A program made the translations under genes and the position numbers. This document shows, piece after piece, positions 1 to 11,195 of a stretch of 64,000 nt of DNA. Every line of letters begins with the position of its first letter. Position 1 is the stretch's first letter. The stretch comes from Pycnopodia helianthoides (lineage: Eukaryota > Echinodermata > Asteroidea > Forcipulatida > Asteriidae): NCBI GenBank assembly GCA_032158295.1, contig CM063255.1:16706094-16770093 (forward strand), written 5' to 3'. Under the pieces are notes generated by a model. The model saw nothing but the letters and a program-made list of their open reading frames with translations. It had not been told where the DNA came from and ran no database searches.

Positions 1-2100
1 AAATCTTATAAGTCAAGTGTTGAAACCTTTTGCTTAACAACAAACTAATATTTTCTTGGCAACAGCAGCCATGTACATTACCCTAGAAGACAGCCACCCT
101 CAAGATTGCCTCTCCAAAGATTGAAAAGCCAAATCGTACTCTCGAAATCTTTCCATGTGTTTGTTGTACCCTTCAAGTTCAATTCTTAACCAGTCTTGTG
201 CCATCTTTAAAAAAACCATTGCCAGTTCATGTGATACTGTTGAAATCATTTGTTTGCAGAATATTCTCTGATTGAAGAGCAGTTTTCATCATGAACAAGA
301 GCCTCCATCATCAGCAGATGCTTCATTTGAGGTCACTTTTGATTGTCATGACTGGGATGGCTATGCATTACTCCCTCCTCGTCTGAGGTACGTTGAAATA
401 GTTGTTGTTATAAGTTAAGAATTAAAAGCCTATACTTACATAAACTAAAATTATCTCGGCAACAGTGATTTTTATCACATTCAAAGTAACACAAACCTTT
501 AAGATTGCTGTTCCAAAGATGAAAAAACAAAGTCGTACTCTAAAAAGCGTTCCATGTGTATTTTGTACTGTTCAAATCATATTTAATTGAATCATGTGTT
601 ATCAGTCAAACCATTGCAAGTTCTTTTTGTACTGGTGAAATAATTTTTGACATTTGATGAAACTTTTATGACAGTGTGCCCTAATTTGTTTGCAGATTAT
701 TCACTGATTGAAGCTCAGTTTTCATCATGAACAAGAGACCCCTTCATCAGCAGCTGCTTTCATCAAGGTCAATTTTGTTTGTCATGTTTGGGATTACTGT
801 TCATCACTGTCTCCGTGTCTGAAGTATGTCAAAGAAGTTAATTCTTATAAGTCAAGAGTTGAAAGCGAATATGCTTGAAAAAAACAAAAAAAAACTGAAA
901 TTATCTTGGCAACAGCGGTCATGTACACATGCTAAGAGACATCAACTCCCAAGATTGCCGCTCCAAAAAATATCAACCAAGGTCGTTTTCCAAAAGTTGT
1001 TTTTCATGGGTGTTGTCAATTTGATACCCACTTGTGTGCCAACCATCAAAACCATTGCAAGGTCATGTTTTACAGTTGAAATCTCTTTTGACATTTGATG
1101 AATTGTTTACAACATTGGTTCCTATCTTGTTTGCAGATTATTGAAGAGTAGTATCCATAATGAACAAGAGCTTCAGGAAGGACTTCAACAGCATATGCTT
1201 CTATCAAGGTCCACTTTGATTGTCATGTTTGTGATGGCTATGCATCACTCCCTCCTTGTCTGAGGTTTGTTGGAATAGTTAATTCTTATAAGTCAAGTGT
1301 TGAAACCTTTTGCTTAACAACAAACTAAAATTTTCTTGGCAACAGCAGCCATTTACATTATGCTAAGAGACAGCCACCCTCAAGATTGCCTCTCCAAAGA
1401 TTGAAAATCCAAATTGTACTTTTGAAATCGTTCCATGTGTTTTTTGTACCCTTCAAGTTCAATTCTAAACCAGTCTTGTCATTTGTTTGCAGAATATTCT
1501 CTGATTGAAGAGCAGTTTTCATCATGTACAAGAGCCTCCATCATCAGCAGATGCTTCATTTGAGGTTACTTTTGATTGCATATAAACTAGGATGGCTATG
1601 CATTACTCCCTCCTCGTCTGAGGTATGTTGAAATAGTTGTTATAAGTTTAGAATTGAAAGCCTATGCTAACATAAACTAAAATTATCTCTGCAACAGTGA
1701 CTATAATCGCATTCAAAGTAACACAAACCCTTAAGATTTCTGTTCCAAAGATAAAAAAGCCAAAGTCGTACTCTAAAAAGCGTTCCATGTGTATTTTGTA
1801 CTGTTCAAATCATATTTAAATGAATCGTGTGTCATCAGTCAAAACCATTGCAATGCAAGCCAAGGTCGTTTTCCAAAAGTCAAGGGTTGAAACCCTGCTT
1901 AACAAAAACTGAAAATTTCTTGGCAACAGCAGCCATGCACATTATGCTAAGAGACATCAACCTTCAAGATTGCCTCTCTGAAGATTGAAGAGATAAATCG
2001 TACTCTCGAAATGGTTCCATGTGTTTGTTATACCCTTCAAGTTCAATTCTAAACCAGTCTTGTGCCATCTTCAACCCTTCGAGCAATGAAACTATAGAGA
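1..2100 (+). repeat. Degenerate tandem repeat, about 420 bp monomers
   Basis: A block beginning near position 1 (TAAGTCAAGTGTTGAAACC, then TTCTTGGCAACAGCAGCCAT) recurs in diverged form near 419, 836, 1,281, 1,649 and 1,877. The copy at 1,281 is much closer to that at 1 than its neighbours are, giving a higher-order period of about 1,280 bp made of three monomers. Each monomer also carries TTGTTTGCAGATTATTCACTG followed by a CATGAACAAGAGCCTCCATC segment. Small open frames in it are not conserved between copies, so I see no gene here. Confidence 0.8.
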
Positions 2101-2328
2101 AGACGCTCAATGTACCAGAAACCGGTTGCTAAGGTAATCATTTTATCTTCAAATAACAGTTACAAAACACTTCATTTAAACAAATAATTTCTCAGTGTCG
2201 GAAGTTTTTGCAAAGAATTAGAGGATTGTTTACTTGAGATGAATGGTTATATTTTACAAAAACGCTTACACTTTTTTTCTACATTTTTTTCTTTTCTCTT
2301 TTTGGGGCATTTTAGAAACTATAAAATG

Positions 2329-5257
2329 GAGCACCATCTCACCGTTCTAGAAGCACTCTGTCGAATCTTTGGAAACAGATACATAAGCTTAGCCTATAAA
2401 GCCATGGGAAAATCAAAAACTAAACTCCAGCCACTTTTGCATGCAAGGATTAAGGACACTTTCTTCATAGATCTGACAAGTGATAACCCTCAGCAGCATC
2501 CTTCTCACATCTGCATAAGCTGTTTGTCAAAAATCAGCAGAAAGCGGAAATACCCAGAAATACCCATCTCCACTGGCCTGAACATGAACATTCTTGCCAG
2601 GAGTTTTCACTTCAGAGAATAGGTGGAAGGCCATGCAAGAAAAAGCGAGGAAGGCCAGCACCAAATTTGGATCAACCTACAGAGATTGAACAAATCTTAC
2701 AAACGGCCCTTGACAGCTCCTATCACAAAGGTTACAGAGAATTACCACCCATGTATAAAGACAAAACTACATCAAACAGGAGGGATAACAGCAGAATTTG
2801 CAACACATGGCCAGGTACTATTAAGAACAAAAACATACTGGAATTGGGGGGGATATGGAGGGGGTGGAGTTGGAGTGGGTTAGGGAGGGCTAGGCGGAAG
2901 GGGGGGTAAACAAAACTTGATAAATTAATACTATGAGAAAGGGGTTGGAGAACTTGTTTTGAAAAATTTTGAAAGTCGGACTGATGACAAGTATACATTA
3001 AATTCATATAATTTTGCTTTTTACCCTTTCACCGATATGTGTTTAGCACTGTATACTCAGTACTTTCCGGAGTTCTGTGAAAGAAATCCACAGGCATATC
3101 ACTCGGATGGGATTCGCCCTTTCGAGTGATTTGCCTGTGGATTTTTTTCACAGATTTCGGGGATGTACTAAGTATACAGTGCTTAACACACATTGGTGAA
3201 CGGGTTAACAAAAAACAATTTATATTCTTTATCCCTGGTACAAAATTAACATCTACTAAATACATTAAATTTCTTTTTATAATGGCGCATTAAATTCATA
3301 TTATTTCCCCTTCTTTTTAAACAGCCACTGACAACTATTTGTATTCCAAATGCAAGAGCGATGAAGCAAAGTGTCGGGAGCAACAGAAAGGACACGTATT
3401 AAAGTTCTTAAAGGTTGCCATCAAGGTTGCCACTACATGAAGTTCAACAAACAAGTGCTCTTTCCATGAAAACTCAGCTGGGAATCTCCTGGACGAAAAA
3501 TAGAAAATTGAAAAGGTTTGTTCCATATCATATCATATTATATCTACTGATGTTATAATGAAAATTTTGAGTCATTTTTAAGATTTAAAAAAAGGAAAAC
3601 CAAAGTTAACAAAGCAAACTGTATTTTAATTTACCAGATGGTTGAAAGGTTATGGGATTGTGACAGCAAATGAGTATAAGATGAGATCCCAAGAAGAGGC
3701 AGTCATTGATAACAACGTGGTTGCTGAATACATTCCCATGGTATTTCATGATGACAAAAGTAATGGGAAAATAACCAAAACAAGCAGCATGCTATTCAAG
3801 TAAAATCCCTTGTGCAGACAGTCACACAGCAGTTAGACCAGTATAGCAAGTGGGTAGAACTTGTATCTAACATTGGATAACAATACAAATATGTTTATGC
3901 AGTGTCTCTATAACTGATTTTACCTTAATCCAATTGTACTTCAGGGAAGAGGAATTGACATGGCACAATGGTCTTATCCCTGAAGACGAAGTATGGCTGA
4001 AACTTGGAGGTGACAAAGGAGGGAAACATTTAACCAAATGTTTCAAGTTGCTAATGTCATGAAAGTTCCCCTGTCACAGGTACTTCAAGGTTCTTAAAAG
4101 AATACCTCAATGATACAAAACAAAGAATCAAATAAATGCATACATTATCCCTTGGAAGGAATAATTGACTGTCAAAAATATTTATATATTTTTTCTAGGT
4201 GTGCCTTCCAGGACTTCACATCAGCTTAGGCTTATTTTTGAAGCACTTTGTCAGTTTTGAAGGAGCCTTTAACAATCTGGATCTGGAAATAGCGAGAACC
4301 ATGACATCAGATGAATGTATGGCAGGTGATTCTCTCTTTACATCAAGCCACAAGACAATCCTGCATACCATTCAGAAGACCTACAGACAAGAGCACAGGC
4401 ATTCAAAGAAAATAGCAAAGCTCTCCATGATCAAAAATAACTTTACTTGCAGCTTCCTGTGAACCTGGTGATCCAGTTATACATTTCTTCACAGAAAACC
4501 TTGCTGACAGCCAAGCATGACAAATTAGTGAGTTTATTTAGAAAATTATAATGCTGTTTGTTTATATTGTTCTATTTGACGTGATGATAACTTGCAAATA
4601 ACACAATTTTTCAATTTTAAGGTGTCAGATTCAGCAGCACTTCTCAATAAAGTTCCCAAGAAACTTGTGGCAGGTCAAGGACCACTTACATTAGAGGTTG
4701 AAAAGACACTACAGAAGATGAGAGTAGCTCGACAAGCCTACCATGGTAAAGCCTTTTGTAGGTAACCATGTTGATAAGTGCTGCAAGGTTAGTCAAAAAG
4801 TCAAACTCAAAGTTTATGAAAAGTATTAAAAAAAACAATTTGTTTTATATATTTTTTGTTCTGCACTTGTTCTGATTCAAAACTTTTTGATATTTGCAGT
4901 TGGAGACCATCACATTTCTGACATCATCAGTTGAGATTTTAACGGAGCGTATCTGCCCTAAGATGAATGCACAGGTACGTCAAATTGCAACAAGATATGA
5001 AAAGCTGTTTTCAAAGTTTGCAGTTTGTCACAGACATTACAACAGTGCCGATGTAATGACGGATACAAGTGTTAATGCACTAGGTATGTAATTTTCTTTA
5101 CTAGTGTTATTTTTTAAAGAATATTTAAACAATAATTTAACAAAGTGGTTACAGTGTAAGTCAATTTACATAAAACGTGTCTTTTAAATGATCACTTAAA
5201 AAATAAAAAATAAACCTTTTTACCCAACAGAGTCTGAAATCCTTGACTAAATGCAAA
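2329..5257 (+). pseudogene. RAG1 N-terminal-like (N-RAG-TP type) multi-exon gene, frame-broken and cut by gap
   Basis: Seven or eight exons can be read. Exon A (about 2,329-2,814) has CRIFGN, then FFIDL and HPSHICISC, then (frame shifted) HWPEHEHSC and GRPCKKKRGRP. This order matches the zinc-binding region upstream of the RAG1 core (CxxCGN, HPxxxCxxC, WHPHxxCC, basic KRKR-type patch), with one Cys replaced by Phe. Later exons are near 3,325-3,515, 3,638-3,853, 3,945-4,079 (VWLKLGGDKGG), 4,199-4,462 (CLPGLHISLGLFLKHF), 4,622-4,787 (QAYHGKAF, then NHVDKC after a frame change), 4,900-5,083 (RYEKLFSKFAVCH) and 5,231-5,257. These fit a metazoan family I remember as N-RAG-TP-like, known from Aplysia and many invertebrates. 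At least five frame changes occur, several at homopolymers, so it is either a decayed copy or a poor consensus. The rest of the gene would lie beyond the gap. Its function is unknown to me. Confidence 0.6.
3022..3212. mobile_element. Fold-back element inside an intron of the RAG1-N-like gene
   Basis: The arm from about 3,022 to 3,108 (GTGTTTAGCACTGTATACT, then AATCCACAGGCATATCACTCG) pairs with 3,124-3,212 (CGAGTGATTTGCCTGTGGAT, then AGTATACAGTGCTTAACAC), leaving a loop of about 15 bases. The same CCACAGGCATA and GGGATTCG segments and the same flank (TATTCTTTATCCC) recur at 20,170-20,830, so this is one copy of a dispersed family. Confidence 0.75.
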
Positions 5258-5357
5258 NNNNNNNNNNNNNNNNNNNNNNNNNNNNNNNNNNNNNNNNNNN
5301 NNNNNNNNNNNNNNNNNNNNNNNNNNNNNNNNNNNNNNNNNNNNNNNNNNNNNNNNN
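5258..5357. other. Assembly gap (100 N)
   Basis: One hundred consecutive N separate the last readable exon of the RAG1-N-like gene from unrelated repeats. The round number suggests a placeholder gap of unknown true length, so continuity across it should not be assumed. Confidence 0.99.
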
Positions 5358-8300
5358 AAGTGATTCAGAAACAGCAAAGCAATTTCTTTTGCAAACTTGA
5401 GAGTTGGAAAATCATTAGGTTGGCAATTATAGAGGAACTGGACAACATGCTTTGGGAAAGGTGGTGTGCAAATGATTTCAAGGTAACACTTCGGCTCTTT
5501 TGTTTTTGGAAAGGCAGTCAAACAAACATTGTGAGAGTCAGAATCTTTTAGCATGTGTACATGGCAGGTGTTGCCAAAAGAGACACAACAACATAAGTGA
5601 CAAAATTTGATACAATTTTGAAGTTGAAACATCATTGTGGTATGGAGCTTTAACCGCTCAAGGAGTTGAAGCCACTGAAGGAGTTTGTTGCTTTAACTCT
5701 TTCAACTGGAACAAGTGTCATACTTATGAATTTTATTCTTGTATAGGAATCTGCATGTCTATATTCAAATTTCAAGTCAATAAGGACTTATGAATATTCA
5801 TTTTATTTTTTAACTCGCTCATCTTCACAGGCTTTCAAACGAGTTTAAGAGTTGGAAAATCATTACGTTGGCAAGTTTTTAGGAACTGGACCACATGATT
5901 TGGAAAGAAAATTGGTTTGGAAATGATTTGTTATCTTTCGAAAGGCAGTCGTGAAAACAATTTGAGAGTCAGTATCTTTTAGCATGTGTGCATGGACGGT
6001 GCGGCCAAAATACACATGTTAAGTGAAGGGTTTCAACACTTAATAGAATTTTTAAACATACCTCGGACAAGGTTTCATTGTTTTGGCTGGTTCAACTAGA
6101 CCAGGTGTCACACTTATGTGTTTCAAAATTTTATAGGAATCTGCATGTCTGTGACAAAATTTGAATCAAGTTCCAAGTCGAAACATCGTTGCAATAAGGA
6201 ATAACAAATGTCATAGTTGGAAAGTAAATGGTTGGCAAGCTTAAGGAACTTGACCACATGCTTTGAGAAAAAATTTGTTTGGAAATGATTTCAGGGTAAG
6301 ATTTCAGCTTTTTTTTTTTAGAAAGGCAGTCGTGAAAACAACTTGAGAGTCAGTATCTTTTAGCATGTGTATATGTCCGGTGTGGCCAAAATACACATAA
6401 CAACATGTTAAGTGAAGGGTTTCAACACTTAATACAATTTTTAAACATACCTCGCACAAGGAGGGGGATGCACATCCATCCCCAAACATGACAATCCAAG
6501 TTGACCTTGATCAAAGTATCTGCTGAGAAAAGAAGCTTTTGCCCATGATGGATACTACTCTTCAATCATGAATAATCTGCAAACAAAATAATATACACTG
6601 TTGTAAACATTTTATCAGATGTCTAACCAAGTAAAACAATGATTCTTAAAATGCTCCATGTTAAAGTTGATGCGGTGCTCAACTCTTAAGAAACTCTCCA
6701 GTAGACCACAAATAGATGGCACAGAAGAGGTTTAGAAATGAGTTCAGCAGTACAACATAAACTCAGAATGGTTTTGAGGATTGGAGAGTTAAACTAGAAC
6801 AGCGAAACAGCCATGGGAAGCTGCCATGGGAGGTTGACATGGCAAGCAGCCATGTTAAGATGCCGAATGCCCGAAAGAAATACATTGACTAGTAGAAAAA
6901 CCCTTTATTTGATCAACTGATGCTAAAGGTTGAGATGATAACAATTATGCACTTGACTACTGCCTACTTGTTAGAACTAGGAGTGACAGAGGGGCTAAGG
7001 ATTGCTGAGAGCTAGTTGTCTGAGAAGAAAACTAAAGAGGCATGGGTGTATAGGGACTTGTTGGTTAAGGGGGGCCAGAGGGATTGATCTGCCCACCATT
7101 TTACAAAGAAAAAAACCAAGTCAAGATAGTTATATTGTTTTTACAATTTGCGCTCAATTAGAACCTTTCATCTTCTTTAACTTCTATATGTTTTTGTCGT
7201 TTAATCTCAATCAACTAGTACCGGTGTCTTAATCATAAGCTTTATTATTTTATAGAAATCTGCATGTCAGTGGCTGTATTTGATACAAGTTTCAAGTTCA
7301 TACATCATTGCAAAAACGAGTTATGACCATTCAAGTTTGCTGTTGTTTTAGCTCGCTCAACAGAAACAGGTGTCACCAAAATTAGTTTTATTCTGTTATA
7401 GGAATCTTTATGTCAATGGAAATCTTTGATTAAAGTTTCAAGTTGTAACAATGTTGCAATAAGGGAATTATGGATATTCAAGGTTTCTTATTATTTTAAC
7501 TCACTTGGCTTCACAGGTTTCCAACAAATTTTCGAGTCGGAAAGTCATTAGATTGGCAAGTTTTAAGGAACTGGACAACGTGCTTTGGGAAAAATTGGTT
7601 TAGAAATGATTTCAGGGTAAGGATTCAGCCTTTTCATCTTTGGAAAGTGGTCGTGAAAACAATTTGAGTCAGTATCTTTGAGCATGTGTACATGGCCGGT
7701 GAGGCCAAATTACACGTACAAAATATGTGAAATGTACGGTTAAAACATTTAGAAGAAGTTTTAAACATAACTTAGACAAGGAGGGGATGCACATCCATCA
7801 CAAAATATGACAATCCAAGTTGACCTTGATAAAAGCATCTGCTGACGATGGAAGCTCTTGCCCATGATGGATACTACTCTTCAATCAGTGAATAATCTGC
7901 AAACAAAATAAGATACACTGCTGTAAACATTTCATCAGATGACGAATCGAGTAAAACATTGATTCTTAAAATGCTCCATCTTAAAGTCGGTGCAGAGCTC
8001 AACTCCTAAGAAAATCTCCATTAGACCACAAAGAGATGGCACACAAGTGATTTGGAAATGATTTAGTAGTACAACATAATATTGCATTGGTTTTATGGAT
8101 TGGAGAGAACAGCGAAAATGCCATGGCAAGATGCCGAACGCCCGATAGAAAAACATCGACTGCTAGAATAGCTCATCATTTTATCAAGTTTTTGAGGGTC
8201 TAGACTTTATGTTCTTTGAAAATGCTTTAAAAACGGGGAAAAACAGCTCGGGAACGATGTGCGAGTTGAAAAATACTTAACTGGACAACAGGTACAACGG

Positions 8301-8800
8301 GAGATTTTCAAAGACAGCAGAACATCGATTTCGGTGAATTTGAGAGTTCAAAAATAAAAAACATAAACATGTAAAAAACGACGCCTTAGTTTTTGAATCA
8401 TCAGGTTGGCAAGTTTTATGGGACTGGATGAACATGCTTTCGGAAAATCTAGAAAATGGCACATTAAAAAGACAACAACTATTATGCCCTTTAGCTTCAC
8501 CGGTATTGCAACATATCTGAGAGTTGGAAGCTCATAAGGTTGGCAAGTTTTGAGGAACCGGGCAACATGCTTTGGGAAAATTGGTTTGAAAATGGTTTCA
8601 GGGTAAGACTTTGGTTCTTATCTAGTGACCCTCAACCTTTAAAACAAATTGAGTGTCATTTTCTTTTAGTATGTATACATGGCCGATGTGGCCGATGTGG
8701 CCGAGATATCCGAGATACTGGTAACAACATGTTCAGGGTAGGGTTTGAAAACTAAGAAGTATTAACTTGTTTAACATACCTCAGACAAGAAGGGAGTGAA
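5358..8800 (-). repeat. Composite interspersed repeat block
   Basis: A segment with GAGTTGGAAAATCATTAGG, then GGAACTGGACAACATGCTTTGGG and GTGTACATGGCCGGTGTGG recurs near 5,390, 5,840, 6,200, 7,520 and 8,520. Between copies, blocks starting AGGAATCTGCATGTC recur near 5,744, 6,134, 7,255 and 7,400. The parts at about 6,460-6,600 and 7,770-7,900 are the reverse complement of the left-edge family (for example 1,130-1,260). No coding frame persists across copies. Confidence 0.75.
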
Positions 8801-8984
8801 TCTAATCTTTGTGTGGCAGCACTGGCCCTGAAGATACTATCTAATAAGACAAGACAAATAATGTTGTCTTTAAAAAAATTGCTGCCATAATTCTGTCTGA
8901 TACAGCTGTATGTAGGCTGGTGACGATATTACAGAGGCACGCTCACTTTCTACACAATGTAACTCGCTCTTAATTAAAAATCCG

Positions 8985-9030
8985 TCCGATCGCTTCCTCT
9001 CTCTCTCTCTCTTCCTCTCTCTCTTGCAAT
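8985..9030. repeat. CT-rich microsatellite
   Basis: A run dominated by CTCTCTCT with short TTCC interruptions. Confidence 0.85.
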
Positions 9031-9189
9031 ACTCAAGCCTAGTACACCTGTTCACGACTGTTGTCAACACAGGTCCCTAGCAACTATTGTGAATTTGAAT
9101 AGTTTCTTTATGATGCAAAGTACACTTCCCTGAATGCACGACATTCAAGCAATAGCAGGCTAAAAATAACTGAAATCTGAAGTATACAG

Positions 9190-9228
9190 CTGCATGCTGC
9201 ATGCTGCATGCTGCATGCTGCATGCATC
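9190..9228. repeat. Microsatellite (TGCATGC)n
   Basis: Five consecutive near-perfect 7 bp units of TGCATGC. Each unit is itself nearly palindromic, so the run can form hairpins. Confidence 0.9.
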
Positions 9229-9599
9229 GCTGAACGCTGTTACTGAGAATTACTGGGTAACACAATAGAGGTATGAAGGTTTCGGAGAACTGCTGATTTA
9301 CATAATGGCTTTACACAGCTGCTGGGAACTATACTATTACTAGTGACTCGACTGCCGCGCTATTGCAATCCATCTATCGGCCAGAAGAAGTGTGTGTATC
9401 GGTTGCTTGCATGCTCATGAATGAGACGAGTATCAACGTTGGTGGCGCACTTTTTGTCGTCGCGTCCACCCTCCCCCCTCCCTCTGGGGTTACACAATGA
9501 AAGAACATGTCTACTGGGTTACGCAACGAAAATATAGTTTTTCAGAGACTCTTCTATTACTCCAATAGAGGTGTTCGAGATAATATTCTGACACTGATA

Positions 9600-9840
9600 A
9601 AGGCTTTTGTGAATGATGGATAATGCTCTTTAATCAGTGAATGATCTGCAAACAAAATTAGATACACTGTAGTGAACATTTCATCAAATGTTGGAATCGA
9701 GTAAACATTGATTCTTAAAATGCTCCATCTTGAAACCGATCACTATGCAGGGCTCAACTCTTAAGACATTGCTTTGCCGTACAGACAAAATTTAGAATGG
9801 TTTCAAGGAATAACACAAAATTGCTTTGAAAACTGTGTTA
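9600..9840 (-). repeat. Further copy of the left-edge repeat family, inverted
   Basis: Read on the minus strand, 9,641-9,696 is close to 640-700: CATTTGATGAAA, a short variable stretch, TTTGTTTGCAGAT and TTCACTG. Confidence 0.75.
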
Positions 9841-9850
9841 GCAGTTAATC

Positions 9851-10085
9851 ATTTCACCATAAATAGGATCAAACAAAATTCCCACTTAGCCTCATTAGCG
9901 ACTATCATGTACCTTGTCTGAGGTATGGTGCTGAAACCGATCAACTTGGAATGGTTGCGAGGAATTGCACAAAATTGGTTTAGACATTTTTTAACAGTAC
10001 AGCACCATACCTCAGACAAGTTACATGATAGTCGCTAATGAGGCTAAGTGGGAATTTTGTTTGATCCCATTTAATGGTGAAATTA
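9851..10085. mobile_element. Fold-back element with 83 bp arms
   Basis: 9,851-9,933 (including CCCACTTAGCCTCATTAGCG and CTTGTCTGAGGTATGGTGCTG) is almost perfectly inverted at 10,000-10,085. The 66 bp loop resembles neighbouring repeat sequence (GAATGGTT, CAAAATTGGTTTAGA). The high arm identity implies a recent event or ongoing arm conversion. Confidence 0.85.
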
Positions 10086-11190
10086 TTAAATTCTGTCACT
10101 GTAGTCAATGTATACTAGTCAGACAGACCATACATTCTGGTGGAAATTAGAAAATCATGACAAAACCATGACATTTGAAAATCTATCTAAAAAAGTCACT
10201 CTTGGGGTTTCCAAAGTGCACATGATGGACTGAAGACTGGAGCTCATAAAAATATAACGTAGATCAATTTAGCCGAGGGCAGGGGGGGGGGGTAGGTGGG
10301 CAGATTGAGCCTAAGTTTGTTACAGGCTTGTTATTTCATGTATAAATTTGTACATGCGCTTTGATTCCACTGCACTATTATGGAGAACTGCCTGATTTTG
10401 GTGTTTGGATGTCACATGTTTTGAAAAGGTCAAAAGTCAATGGAGGCAGCTCGATATCTCCTTCATGGTGTATAATCAGTAAATGGCAACAGTCACACTT
10501 CTTGAGTAGGGTGTCTACACAATATGAAATATGAAAAGATGTCAACAATAAATAACAGATGTATGACATATCTTGTAAACTGACTTGTGTTCAATCAATA
10601 TTTCCATCTTGATGTAACTTTTATATGTAAACTTGATGCATTGCAAGTTCGAGTGTTGTACTTTTTGGTTTGCATTAACACCATGTATAGTCCATCACTC
10701 TAAGTAGAATATAATTTCTGATACAAACTCATCCCACAAATTTATGCACTGCTACAGAATAAATTTGTGGATCGAGTAAGAGGGGGATGTCATCACATTT
10801 ATCTCAGCAATTCCTGAGACAATTGTCAATGTTTGAAAGAGCTTGTCCTGCGGATTATACTGCCATGGAGTTGATTTGTCAGTCTTCTAACGATGACTAG
10901 AGCAGGCTAATCAAAGGGTTGAGACCAAACTTATCATAGAAGATTTTATTTTAAATTTTGTTTATGCAAGTTTGCCCCAAGCAAGGTGTACATAAAAGCT
11001 ACTCATGGTAATTACATCAAAAGGAATTAATATCTTACCCAATTGAAAACAACAATTTTTTTCACTCGCAAGACTTCTTAAAATGTTCTTCATGGTGTCA
11101 CAAAAGTGAATGAGAACTGAAAAACAGGATCCAAATAAGAAGACTACAAAATATAAACAACATTTTTCAAAAATGGCCACAGCCTGTGCT
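10086..11190. other. No gene recognised
   Basis: Only short, unconserved open frames are present. A run of ten G lies near 10,282. I see no splice-flanked conserved coding segment on either strand. Confidence 0.5.
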
Positions 11191-11195
11191 GTCTT

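Noticed and set aside
5192..5635. 147-codon open frame across the assembly gap
   Set aside because: A quarter of it is N, so the frame is not real evidence; the rest is a dispersed repeat.
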